From NCBI GenBank assembly GCA_030429565.1, contig JAUIFE010000001.1:248001-312000 (forward strand): a DNA stretch of 64,000 nt, in the 5' to 3' direction. Numbering within the stretch: the first letter of the stretch is position 1; each line of letters begins with the position of its first letter. A model generated the notes under the pieces. That model was not told the origin of the DNA, did no database searches, and saw nothing but the letters and a program-made list of their open reading frames with translations. Source of the stretch: Holophagae bacterium. GTDB taxonomy: Bacteria; Acidobacteriota; Holophagae; Acanthopleuribacterales; Acanthopleuribacteraceae. Below, piece by piece: positions 35,015 to 43,615 of the stretch. The translations under genes were made by a program, and so were the position numbers.

Positions 35015-35844
35015 CGTGCTTTCACCCACGCTTCCACCAGGTTCTCGAGCTTTTGGCTCATACGGTTGACCACATCACCAACATCGTCGTGCGACAGTTT
35101 TTCGTCGGTAATGCCGGCGGCTTCGTTACTAATGCAGGACAAGCCGACCACGCGGATACCACAGTGGTTGGCGGCAATCACTTCATTGGCGGTCGACATC
35201 CCAACGGCGTCGGCGCCCCATGCGCGGAACATGCGGATCTCCGCCGGTGTCTCGTAGGAAGGCCCGGTCACCGAAATGTAAACGCCCTGCTTCAGTTCGA
35301 TCTCAAGCGAAGCGGCGGTGGCGAGCATGCTTTCGCAGTAAGCCGGATCAAAGGCGTGCGACATATCGGGAAAACGCGGGCCAAACTCCGGTGGATTAGG
35401 CCCAATCAACGGATTGGTCCCTTGGAAGTTGATCTGATCGCGAATCAACATAATGTCGCCTTTGCGGTAGTCGAGGTTAATGCCGCCGGCAGCGTTGGTG
35501 ACCACCAACGTTTCGACACCCAGCGCGCGCATGACGCGAATGGGAAAAATGGTGTCTTGAATGGCGTGGCCTTCGTAAAAATGGTAGCGGCCCTGCTGGC
35601 AAATAACCTGTTGCCCGGCCAGCGTTCCGAAAATGAGGTTGCCGGCGTGGCCTTCGACACTGGTCGGTTTGAAATGAGGGATCTCGGCGTAGGGTATGGT
35701 TTTGATGATGTCGATTCGCTTGGCAAATTGGCCTAAACCCGAACCGAGCACAATCGCCAAGCTCGGCTTAAAGTTGGGCACTTGTTGATTAATAAATACC
35801 TTTGTTTCAAGCGCCTTATCCCATACGCTGGTGTTCTCCGTCAA
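35011..35844 (-). CDS. punA: Purine nucleoside phosphorylase (trimeric, type I)
   Basis: A 277-residue enzyme that splits inosine or guanosine with phosphate to base and ribose-1-phosphate. Motifs are LAIVLGSGLGQFAKRI (phosphate site), QGRYHFYEGH, TLVVTNAAGGINLDY, GPSYETPAEIRMFRAWGADAVGMST and the base-contacting VVGLSCISNEAAG. The start is TTG 35844 with GGGGGA 5 nt upstream; no better ATG lies near. It overlaps cdd by 4 bp. The symbol follows the trimeric PNP convention; pupG or deoD are used in other taxa. Confidence 0.94.
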   Translation of the reverse strand: MTENTSVWDKALETKVFINQQVPNFKPSLAIVLGSGLGQFAKRIDIIKTIPYAEIPHFKPTSVEGHAGNLIFGTLAGQQVICQQGRYHFYEGHAIQDTIFPIRVMRALGVETLVVTNAAGGINLDYRKGDIMLIRDQINFQGTNPLIGPNPPEFGPRFPDMSHAFDPAYCESMLATAASLEIELKQGVYISVTGPSYETPAEIRMFRAWGADAVGMSTANEVIAANHCGIRVVGLSCISNEAAGITDEKLSHDDVGDVVNRMSQKLENLVEAWVKAR

Positions 35845-36279
35845 TGGTTCCCCCTGTTATTCGTCACTTCGACCACCGGCCTCGGCGGTCGCCAAAGCCC
35901 AGCCGGGTGCGGGTGGGTTTGGGTCTCCCCCACTAACCCGTGTCGCCTGGATCTGGGTGCGTGGATTTCACCGCATTATACCCGAGCCCCGTCGGTTTGG
36001 GCACGCGTTCAGCGCGCCGAGCGCGACCACCCGGCTCGGAAAAAGGCGGCGCGACGAAAGAGCGGGCCACGCCGCCGCGCACCCCAGCGGCGCAAACACT
36101 TGGCATCCGCCATTTTCTCTTTGGCATCCGGGAATTCTTCAGGGTAAACTGTTTTGCTAATTACATCACCCGAAACGGGCCCAGCACGAACCATGGTCGG
36201 ATGCACGAAGCGCCCTTCGGAAACGTAAGCCGGCTTTTGCCGTGGCGTTGAATGCTTATACGATTTTTGGAGTTACTTG
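35845..36279. other. Divergent promoter region of the nucleoside salvage genes
   Basis: About 435 bp between PNP (minus) and the transporter (plus). It is GC-rich in the middle (35990-36100) and has no coding frame with family character. Promoters for both directions must lie here; a regulator site shared by the two sides is plausible but I cannot point to one. Confidence 0.45.
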
Positions 36280-37902
36280 ATGGATCTGATGAGTTTGGTG
36301 GGCATGTTCTCACTGCTTTTTATTGCTTGGTGTATGTCGGTCGACCGCTGGAATGTTAATTTCAAACCGATTCTGTGGGGCATGGGCCTGCAGTTCGTCT
36401 TTGCGCTAATCATCTTGAACAAAGACCATTACAGCTTCTTAGGCATGGCTCTATTAGCGCTTCTTTTAGTTAATTTCAACCTACGCGAACACCAAGTCGT
36501 TAAAGACAATCAGATTATGAGTACCGTGGCCAATTGCACCATGGCCGCCGTCGTCGGGTTATTCGGCTATTTTGTGAATCAAGTTTTTCAGCTTTGGATT
36601 TTGGCGGTTGTCATGATGGTGGCCATGGTCGCCAATGCCTTCATCTTCAAACGCAGCAACTTACGCGGGCCGCTCGCCGCGGTTTTTATCACCTTCCTCT
36701 TCACCTACCTCATTGCCGAACGCATCCCCGGCGAAGCTTTGTTCGACCAATTCAGCAAGGGCGTCTCGCACTTCCTCAGTTTTTCCGATTACGGCGCCCA
36801 GTTCCTGTTCGGCAACCTCGCCAATCGCGAATACTTCTTTGTCGGCGAGGGCGCCTTCCCGGGTTTCGGCTTTCAATTCGCCTTTGTCGTCTTACCTACC
36901 ATCATTTTCTTTGGTGGGTTTATGAGCGTGCTTTACTACCTCGGCGTCATGCAGCGCATTATTGAAGCCATGAGTAAGTTCATGCGCTGGACAATCGGCA
37001 CCAGTGGCGCCGAAACCCTGTCCTGCAGCGCCAATGTCTTTGTCGGCCAAACCGAAGCACCGCTTTTGATCAAACCCTTTTTGGCCAAAATGACCAACTC
37101 CGAGTTACTGACCATTATGGTCGGTGGTTTCGCTACCATCGCCGGCGGCGTTCTGGCTGGATACATCAACATGGGGGTCAACGCGGGCGATTTGATTGCA
37201 GCCAGTGTGATGTCGGCTCCGGCCGCGCTGGTCATTGGCAAGATCATTTACCCAGAATCGGAACACTCGGAAACCGCGGGCGACGTCCCCTTGCCCAAAA
37301 TCGAAGTCGGAGAAAACGTCCTGGAAGCCGCCACCAACGGTATATCCGACGGCTTTAAGCTCGCGCTCAACGTGGGCGCCATGCTGATCGGTTTCATCGC
37401 CCTGATCGCCGTTATCGACAGCATCCTCAACATTTTGGACTGGGTCATTGACTACAAACTGCTGGGCGGCGAACAGTACCAATACGCCATCACCGGTACC
37501 TCGCCGGTCGTCAGCGAGTACGCGGGCATCTTCCCTGGCTCGCTCCAAACGCTTTTCGGTAAACTCCTGGCCCCACTAGCTTTCTTGATGGGTGTCCCCT
37601 GGGAAGACGCCGAAGCGGTCGGCAACTTGCTCGGCGTCAAAATGAGCCTGAATGAGTTCGTCGCTTTCGGTAGCTTGGGTCAGTACATCAACGAGGGCAC
37701 CATCGGTCCACGCGCCCAACGGATTGCCACCTATGCCTTGTGTGGTTTCGCCAACTTTAGTTCGATCGGCATCCAAATTGGCGGCCTCTCCGCATTGGCG
37801 CCCGAACGGCGCGGCGATTTGGCGCGTGTCGGCCTGCGCGCTATGTTTGGCGGCGCCTTGGCCTCGTGGACGACCGCCACGGTCGCCGGTATTTTCCTGT
37901 AA
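36280..37902 (+). CDS. Concentrative nucleoside transporter (NupC/CNT family), long form
   Basis: A 540-residue inner-membrane cation:nucleoside symporter. The family core is clear: FGFQFAFVVLPTIIFFGGFM, GTSGAETLSCSANVFVGQTEAPLL (substrate loop), IMVGGFATIAGGVLAGYI and the C-terminal NFSSIGIQIGGLSALAPERR. Most bacterial NupC proteins have about 400 residues. Here about 60 extra residues follow the first two TM helices (roughly 50-130, more hydrophobic segments), and another stretch around 390-430 (YKLLGGEQYQYAITGT) extends a loop. GGAG lies 7 nt before ATG 36280, three bases after an in-frame TTG. Divergent from PNP-cdd, so import and breakdown genes are side by side. Confidence 0.92.
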   Translation: MDLMSLVGMFSLLFIAWCMSVDRWNVNFKPILWGMGLQFVFALIILNKDHYSFLGMALLALLLVNFNLREHQVVKDNQIMSTVANCTMAAVVGLFGYFVNQVFQLWILAVVMMVAMVANAFIFKRSNLRGPLAAVFITFLFTYLIAERIPGEALFDQFSKGVSHFLSFSDYGAQFLFGNLANREYFFVGEGAFPGFGFQFAFVVLPTIIFFGGFMSVLYYLGVMQRIIEAMSKFMRWTIGTSGAETLSCSANVFVGQTEAPLLIKPFLAKMTNSELLTIMVGGFATIAGGVLAGYINMGVNAGDLIAASVMSAPAALVIGKIIYPESEHSETAGDVPLPKIEVGENVLEAATNGISDGFKLALNVGAMLIGFIALIAVIDSILNILDWVIDYKLLGGEQYQYAITGTSPVVSEYAGIFPGSLQTLFGKLLAPLAFLMGVPWEDAEAVGNLLGVKMSLNEFVAFGSLGQYINEGTIGPRAQRIATYALCGFANFSSIGIQIGGLSALAPERRGDLARVGLRAMFGGALASWTTATVAGIFL

Positions 37903-37908
37903 AACCCA

Positions 37909-37939
37909 ACAAACGCGGGTGCTACACCCGCGTTTGTTT
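37909..37939 (+). terminator. Intrinsic terminator of the nucleoside transporter gene
   Basis: A perfect 13-bp stem ACAAACGCGGGTG (37909-37921) and CACCCGCGTTTGT (37925-37937) with a 3-nt loop, then TT, 7 bp past the stop. It is nearly symmetrical and could also work on the minus strand. Confidence 0.9.
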
Positions 37940-38020
37940 CCCTCGCGGTGAATGGAAACAGACGAACCTCCGTGCCTCGCCTTGTGGGGCACAACTGCTG
38001 AGGTTTGCGTCTCGCCCATC

Positions 38021-38330
38021 CTCTTGCCCGAACAATCCGTTGCGTTGCGCAACGGTCAAAGATGGCTCGATCCATGAGCCAAATGTCGCCCCATCGACTT
38101 TTTCAATTGGATCGAGGTAACCTTCCATCGCCGATCTTAACGATGCTTAGGAATCATCGTTAAGATCCGAATCGAGGCCTACCGCCCTTCCCCTCGGTCC
38201 ATTCTTTCGATACGCGTGGCATAAAGCCCGTTCATTGAACCCTCGGACAGTTTGTACGAGAATGGTTCGTGGCATTAGCGGCACAAGCATTTCCACCCGA
38301 ATGCCGCCTACAATCGAAAGTACGTCTGGA
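38021..38330 (-). pseudogene. Decayed 3' part of an Rpn-family nuclease gene
   Basis: The minus strand aligns with the C-terminal third of the intact gene at 38575-39510. One frame keeps IEKVDGATFGSWIEPSLTV and QRNGLFGQ, matching IEQADALTLETWIEQALVV and SLRGLFQH. Another frame has RIERMDRGEGR, then TAG, then ASIRILTM, matching SIERMAREEGK...ASIRTLSM. So the relic carries a frameshift and at least one in-frame stop. Its 5' part fades near 38330. It lies in tandem with, and downstream of, the intact copy, which points to an old duplication followed by loss. Confidence 0.8.
38133..38167. repeat. Perfect 13-bp inverted repeat inside the Rpn relic
   Basis: GATCTTAACGATG (38133-38145) and CATCGTTAAGATC (38155-38167) flank 9 nt. 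The homologous stretch of the intact gene (about 38680-38720) has only an imperfect palindrome at the same place. The right arm matches the intact gene better than the left. Confidence 0.85.
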
Positions 38331-38574
38331 CTGCCGAAGAGGCGCGAAAGGATCGAGGCGCCTTGAAAGAGCGAACTCGGACCGCGCACGGCGCGCACCC
38401 GCTGGGTGCGGTGAGTATTTCCACAGAAGATTGCAGCCCAAAGGTTTAACTAAAACCACCACGGCTTATCGCGCTTCTTAGGGACAATCGGGAAACGATA
38501 GTGGGAATGAAACACCCACACCTCCTGATGCACCAATGAGCGGGTGCCGACGACAAGGCGCCTGCAATTGGTTA

Positions 38575-39510
38575 CTAATGCTGAAACAAACCGCGAAGGC
38601 TCTCAACGACCAAAGCTTGCTCAATCCAAGTTTCGAGGGTCAACGCATCGGCTTGTTCAATTTCATGACGAAAATCGTCGGGCACCGATCCGAAACGATG
38701 GGTCAAAATCATGCTCAACGTCCGAATCGAAGCCTGACGACCTTCTTCACGACCTTCCTCTTTGCCTTCCTCGCGAGCCATTCGTTCGATGCTGGTGATA
38801 TATGGCATGTTCGTTTCTCCCTCTATGGTTTCCAAATCCGTTCGAAATTGTTGTGCCAAAATGGGCGGCAGCTCCAGCGTCCAGTCGATGAACCGGAAAA
38901 GGTTCACAATGGTTTTGCGTGAGAATTGTTTGCGATACAACCGCTTGATCAGACCGATCTTCTCGCTAAATCGCCGTTGTGGATCCGTTCGCGTATCCAA
39001 TCCTGCGAGAAACGCCAAAATTACATGGGCAAAGGGATTCGAGGACGCCTTCAGTTCGTCGACGCGGTCTCGATAGTCCAATAATTTAATAATTGGATAG
39101 CTCATCGACAAGTCAAAACGCCATTTTTTGTATCGGTAAGGCTTTGGCCGCCAATGGGGCGACGCATCACCCAAAACCGCTAAACTGACCACCGGTTTGT
39201 CGAACTTGTCCGAAATGCGGTGGTTGTAGGTGTACATTCGCCGCGATAGCTTCGGTTCAACTTGGTTCTGAAACTCGACGTGAATAAACACCATCTCCCG
39301 CTCGCCGTCTTTTAAACGCACTTCGATCAGCTTGTCGGCGACGCGCAGACCGGTTAGATGCGATAGGTCTATTTTTGGTAACTCTTTGTCCAATAAGCGA
39401 AAAGGCTGATTCCAATCGATCTCCTCATACGCTTCGTGCAACACCATCTTGAGCATTTCAGGGAAAAAGTTGTCACAAACATGTTTCCACGGACTGTCAA
39501 AATCGGTCAA
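38575..39510 (-). CDS. Rpn-family PD-(D/E)XK nuclease/putative transposase
   Basis: A 311-residue protein. The N-terminal nuclease fold contains DFDSPWKHVCDNFFPEMLK, the aspartate in GLRVADKLIEVRL and the catalytic-type block EMVFIHVEFQNQ (E-x-Q). These are features of recombination-promoting nucleases (RpnA-E) and the related PDDEXK families of cyanobacteria and other bacteria. A Glu/Arg-rich linker (REEGKEEGREEGRQ) leads to a C-terminal DUF4351-like helical tail. Rpn proteins cut DNA without strong specificity and promote RecA-independent recombination. The start is TTG 39510 with GGAGG 5 nt upstream; TTG 39513 is too close to it. A decayed relative follows directly downstream. Confidence 0.88.
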   Translation of the reverse strand: MTDFDSPWKHVCDNFFPEMLKMVLHEAYEEIDWNQPFRLLDKELPKIDLSHLTGLRVADKLIEVRLKDGEREMVFIHVEFQNQVEPKLSRRMYTYNHRISDKFDKPVVSLAVLGDASPHWRPKPYRYKKWRFDLSMSYPIIKLLDYRDRVDELKASSNPFAHVILAFLAGLDTRTDPQRRFSEKIGLIKRLYRKQFSRKTIVNLFRFIDWTLELPPILAQQFRTDLETIEGETNMPYITSIERMAREEGKEEGREEGRQASIRTLSMILTHRFGSVPDDFRHEIEQADALTLETWIEQALVVESLRGLFQH

Positions 39511-39823
39511 CAACGCCTCCTTTTGTGGCCGTCACGAATCGAACTCAGCGACGACTTTGCAAAATGACAGCTCGGTGTTTGTCTGCGCAGTCCGGCCGAA
39601 CCGCCGGCACGCCAAAGCGATGGAGAAGCCCCACGAGGCGCACAAAAGCTGTATCTTCCACGATTGGCCCAAACCTAAACCAAAAAAAACGGCAAAAAAC
39701 AGCAAAAATGAAGTTACTTCTCGGCGGCAGCTAGGAACCAAGTGCGTTTTTTCACGCTCTTTCAATTTATTGAACTTCAAATATTCACACCAACAACTTG
39801 GGTAAACCCAACCGTGCCCATGG
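39511..39823. other. Intergenic interval upstream of the Rpn gene
   Basis: About 310 bp between two co-directional minus-strand genes. Short frames on both strands have no family character. I see no RNA gene, and only A-rich tracts around 39680-39710. Confidence 0.4.
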
Positions 39824-42028
39824 CTACCTTTTGGCCGCCCCATCGGGACCGGTCAAGGCTTCGATTTCGTCTCGGCTGAAGCCCATCTCCGCCAAAATGG
39901 CCTGCGAGTCGGCGCCTACAACCGGTGCAGGCGCACCCACCCGAGCCGGCGTCATGGAACATTTGAGCGGATTTGCAACCCCACGCACCGTCGTACCTGC
40001 CGCCGTCGTCTGGGTCGTCAACATGCCGCGCGCCTGGAGATGGGCACAATTTGCCAATTCAGCTAAGTCACGGACCGGCGTCAGGCAGAAGTTTTGATTG
40101 GCGGCACGCGCCGTCCAAAGATCGCGATCATCCATCGCAAAAAAAGCCCCAACCGCATCAATTAAAGCCGCTTGCTCCTCACCTGCAACAAACTGAAGCG
40201 CTTGCCAAGACGGTTGATCGGCCCAGGCACAGAAGGCGTGCCAAAATTTCGGTTCCAGCGCACCCAACGCGACAAAGCGATCATCGCGGCAACGGTACAC
40301 CCTGTAACACGCCAAAGCACCAGACAAAAAGCCGCCTTGCTGCGACTCGCCCGTGGCCCAATGGTGGGCTAACTGCAGATTGAGCAACGGCAACACGCCG
40401 TCCATCATGGCCAAATCGAGCCATTGACCGCGACCGTGACGGTCGCGCGCAGCGACCCCGACCAAAGCACCGAAGGCGGCCAGATAAGCGCCGCCCGCCA
40501 TATCGGCCACTTGTCCGCCTGGCAACACCGGTTCACCCTGTTCGGAACGGTTCAGGCCCAGCCAACCGCTCTCTGCCAGGTAGTTGATGTCGTGACCGGC
40601 TCGATCGCGCAGCGGCCCACTCTGGCCGTAACCGCTCAAGGACAGATAAACCAAGTGCGGGAAACGCGCCTCCAGTTGCGCCCAATCCATGCCAAACCGC
40701 TGCATGGTCCCCGGTTTAAAACCCTCAATGACCACATCCACGCGCGGCAACATACGGTAAAGCACGTCGCGGCTTTCAGGCCGACTCAAGTCCAGCGAAA
40801 GCGAACGTTTACCGCGATTTACCGCCAAGTAGCCGGCAGAAACCCCATCTATATAAGGCGGATAAAGACGCATGCCGTCGGGACGCCCTGGATCTTCTAC
40901 GCGAATCACATCAGCACCCAATTCGGCCAAGAGCATCGTCGCAGCGGGTCCGGGGTACAGACGAGTGAAGTCGAGGACCGTTAAGCCGGCAAGTGCCGTC
41001 TTAGGCCCACGCGCGGCACTCGCAGCCTTTATGGCGGGAGCCGACTTTTCCCGACCCAACACCTCAAACGGAATCGGGTTCGGCGCTAAGGCCGGTGCAA
41101 TTTGGTCGAGGCGCGCCAACAGCGGCCTGAGATACAGCAGCAGTTGTTGGGAAACGGGATCCAAAAACGCATCGGCCACCTCAAGTACTGCTGAAGCCAG
41201 TTCGTGAACCAGCATCCAAGCAATCGACCAAAAAGCATCGGCGGCATGATGGTCATCGGCCAAAGTGTTGCGCAAATGCTCGCGCAAAACGAACCAGCGC
41301 GCCTCTAACAAAGTCGCACGCGGACATTGCCCTAAATCAAAATGAGCCAGCCATGCGCTAATCAGCCCGAATAAGACGCCGCTATAGACGGCAATGGTGC
41401 TCTGGCGAATAGCGCCGACTTGTAACGGCACATGACACCGCGGTTCCTCAAAACAAGAAACCAAACCGCCGGCAAGAGAAAGGCTGTCGAGACGCCATTG
41501 CGAGGCATGCGCCGCCGCGTAAAGCGGCAAGGGTTCTGGTGCGGTAAGCTGGGCGACGGGCAAATAGAAGTGCGACCAAGGTGCCATACTCCAAGAGCGC
41601 GATGCGCCGGTAAAGCTATCGTCAAACCAGGCGAAACCCACCAGCGGGGCGCCCGTCCCTTCATAATCAAGAGTGCGCCGTCCCAGCAAGCAGTGATTAA
41701 GCACGTTTTCAGCCGCACCGGTCCACACGGGATCGGCCGCGGCCAAACACCCCAACAACTCGCCGGCCCCAAACAAAAAGCCGCGAACATCAGGCGCCGG
41801 GTCACGACGGGCACCATTGGAAGCAGCAAGGTCAAACCAATCGGTCAGGACCTCATGAAGGCCTTCGATGGTCGGCACAGAGAGGAAAGGCATGGCTTCG
41901 AGCCGTTCAGGAACCCAAATAGGGGCCGACTGCGGCAAAGTCGGCCCTAAACAGCGCGCACGTAATGGCCCGTGGGCCAGGTTCCGACATAACTTCGTAA
42001 ACAATTCAGGCGAGGGATACATCAACAT
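39824..42028 (-). CDS. Fusion of unassigned helical domain with class III CoA-transferase/racemase
   Basis: A 734-residue protein. The C-terminal half (about 350-734) is a CaiB/BaiF (class III) CoA-transferase. It has LAGLTVLDFTRLYPGPAATM, LGADVIRVEDPGRPDGMR, AVNRGKRSLSLDLSRPE, and RAGHDINYLAESGWLG, whose aspartate is the catalytic residue in this family. GHDINYLA is the form in alpha-methylacyl-CoA racemases. The N-terminal half (1-345) has no motif I can name; helical blocks such as GVLFGLISAWLAHF and the stretch from about 260 to 310 faintly recall the C-terminal bundle of acyl-CoA dehydrogenases. ATG 42028 (AAAGG about 10 nt upstream) is preferred to 42070. The gene stands alone. Confidence 0.85.
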   Translation of the reverse strand: MLMYPSPELFTKLCRNLAHGPLRARCLGPTLPQSAPIWVPERLEAMPFLSVPTIEGLHEVLTDWFDLAASNGARRDPAPDVRGFLFGAGELLGCLAAADPVWTGAAENVLNHCLLGRRTLDYEGTGAPLVGFAWFDDSFTGASRSWSMAPWSHFYLPVAQLTAPEPLPLYAAAHASQWRLDSLSLAGGLVSCFEEPRCHVPLQVGAIRQSTIAVYSGVLFGLISAWLAHFDLGQCPRATLLEARWFVLREHLRNTLADDHHAADAFWSIAWMLVHELASAVLEVADAFLDPVSQQLLLYLRPLLARLDQIAPALAPNPIPFEVLGREKSAPAIKAASAARGPKTALAGLTVLDFTRLYPGPAATMLLAELGADVIRVEDPGRPDGMRLYPPYIDGVSAGYLAVNRGKRSLSLDLSRPESRDVLYRMLPRVDVVIEGFKPGTMQRFGMDWAQLEARFPHLVYLSLSGYGQSGPLRDRAGHDINYLAESGWLGLNRSEQGEPVLPGGQVADMAGGAYLAAFGALVGVAARDRHGRGQWLDLAMMDGVLPLLNLQLAHHWATGESQQGGFLSGALACYRVYRCRDDRFVALGALEPKFWHAFCAWADQPSWQALQFVAGEEQAALIDAVGAFFAMDDRDLWTARAANQNFCLTPVRDLAELANCAHLQARGMLTTQTTAAGTTVRGVANPLKCSMTPARVGAPAPVVGADSQAILAEMGFSRDEIEALTGPDGAAKR

Positions 42029-42869
42029 GAATGGCGACCTTTCCGTTTCAACCGCGGTGAAACAACCCAAGGCGCCAAAGCACGTGACGAAGGGATGAGG
42101 TCACCACAAGGTGAAAATTAAGAATTCGGGTAGACGATCCCGATTTAACAACGAGGCACGGATGCTTGGCAACAGGTCGCCCGACAGCGCGGTAAAAAAA
42201 GCCAAACCACGGTAGCGACATGACAGACGCGAAGGCCACGTTGAGGCCGAAATCGCCGGTAGAGAAAGCGAGAACAATAAGTCAAAAGAAGACCAATCCA
42301 GCACCATTTTGCCATCAATTAACCCCCGATAATCCTTTACAAACCACACGGCGTCAAACCTCGAAGACGAAAGAGAGACCTATTCTCGACTAAAAACAGA
42401 GTCACTTTCATTTTCCATCATCCAACAGCAGGGTCTCAGCATATTTTTTTTAACTTTACATTCGATTCTTAACACTCAACCGAAAAATATTTTAATTCAC
42501 CCTTAAAGAAAAGTGTCTCAACTGCCGTGTTAACCATAAACAAACAAAAACCTCGGATCATCCAGTTTTTGATTGAACGGCGGTGGCTATAGCGATTAGA
42601 ATTCCTGATTGTGGCGATAATTCTCTTTTTTCGCCGCAACCACCAAATCCGGTTAATTAACGCAACCGCGGGCAACCATTGGCGCATTGCGGTTCTTAAT
42701 GTACCGGCATTTGGCTGCACCTCCCCGTCGCTTGACACCGCCTCGTTCGATGCGCAACACCGCTTTGCGGGCGATTCGGTGCAACCCAACTAGGGTCATC
42801 CGGTTTTCCACCGGCCAGATTGCTTTTCGCGACAGGGTGCAGCACAGACCTCTAAAAGGCTTTAATTGA
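42029..42869. other. 840-bp intergenic region, partly A+T-rich
   Basis: The stretch 42380-42660 is distinctly richer in A+T than the genes around it. Frames on either strand lack coding character. It must contain the promoters of the CoA-transferase gene (minus) and the gene at 42870 (plus). Nothing else was recognised. Confidence 0.45.
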
Positions 42870-43406
42870 ATGACCAAACACATCTTTGAGGATGACGAAA
42901 TGGCATTCGGGAAAGTAGATCCCGAATGGAGTGTTGACGAGCTGCTGGATCAAAAGTGTATCTTTTACCTCAAAGACATTTGCCCGCCCCTCGAAATCAA
43001 GGCTGAAACCGTAAAGAAACGCGCAACGGAGCAGGAACAACAAGGCGTCGATATTTGGAACGAATTGGGCTTACGCCGCCTTTGGACCCATTGGATTGTG
43101 CGAATGCAAACCTTTAAACCATATTATCAAGCCCAATTACAGCCGCGAATTCGCACCATTCAACCAGATTGGGACATGAACACCTTGCTGCAGGCCAAAG
43201 GCTGCTTTTTACTCACAGGCGTATGTCGCGTCGTGCCGATCACCCCCAATCAAATGCGCTACCGTGCACGCACCGTACCCAACGCCCGTCAAACGATTGG
43301 CGTGTGGAAGGATGACGACCTCAACGCCTACTTGGTCGATATGGAACATTTTGCGGCGTGGCTTTACAAGGAGCGCTTGTTGCCCATTCACGACGAGGAC
43401 GCGTGA
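42870..43406 (+). CDS. Protein of unknown function with two internal repeats
   Basis: A 178-residue soluble protein that I do not recognise. Two repeats of about 70 residues are visible. The first (about 16-86) runs VDPEWSVDELLDQKCIFYLK, then DIC, then a KKRA box, IWNELGLRRLWTHWIVRMQTF. The second (about 97-170) runs IQPDWDMNTLLQAKGCFLLT, then GVC, then a YRARTV box, IGVWKDDDLNAYLVDMEHF. Shared features are Pro-x-Trp, LL-x2-K, Phe-x-Leu, a Cys, Arg-Ala, Ile-x-Val/Trp and an aromatic C-terminus. The tail of each (W...M..F) resembles the end of small helix-turn-helix modules, but that is speculation. AAAGG lies 9 nt before the ATG; ATG 42900 is an alternative. The gene is separated from its neighbours by long gaps. 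Confidence 0.7.
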   Translation: MTKHIFEDDEMAFGKVDPEWSVDELLDQKCIFYLKDICPPLEIKAETVKKRATEQEQQGVDIWNELGLRRLWTHWIVRMQTFKPYYQAQLQPRIRTIQPDWDMNTLLQAKGCFLLTGVCRVVPITPNQMRYRARTVPNARQTIGVWKDDDLNAYLVDMEHFAAWLYKERLLPIHDEDA

Positions 43407-43615
43407 TTGCCGCAACACCGAGGCGTTCCCGCCAAACAGCGAGTCGCCAAAAACGAAACGGGGTGGTATGCTTGGCGGCGTTCAATGCCCCGATCCGCGA
43501 AGGACCGCCCGCGATTTTGTTCTTTGGGTAGCCAACCCATCCGAAGACCCGCATCCCGTTCGTCCTGACGCAGCGCGGTAGTGGACTACTTCTTTGGCGG
43601 ACAGGACCCAAATTT

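Noticed and set aside
38400..38460. Third full copy of the dispersed repeat
   Set aside because: Only about 35 bp around TTGCAGCCCA resemble the repeat; the flanks do not align, so it is mentioned as a possible relic only.
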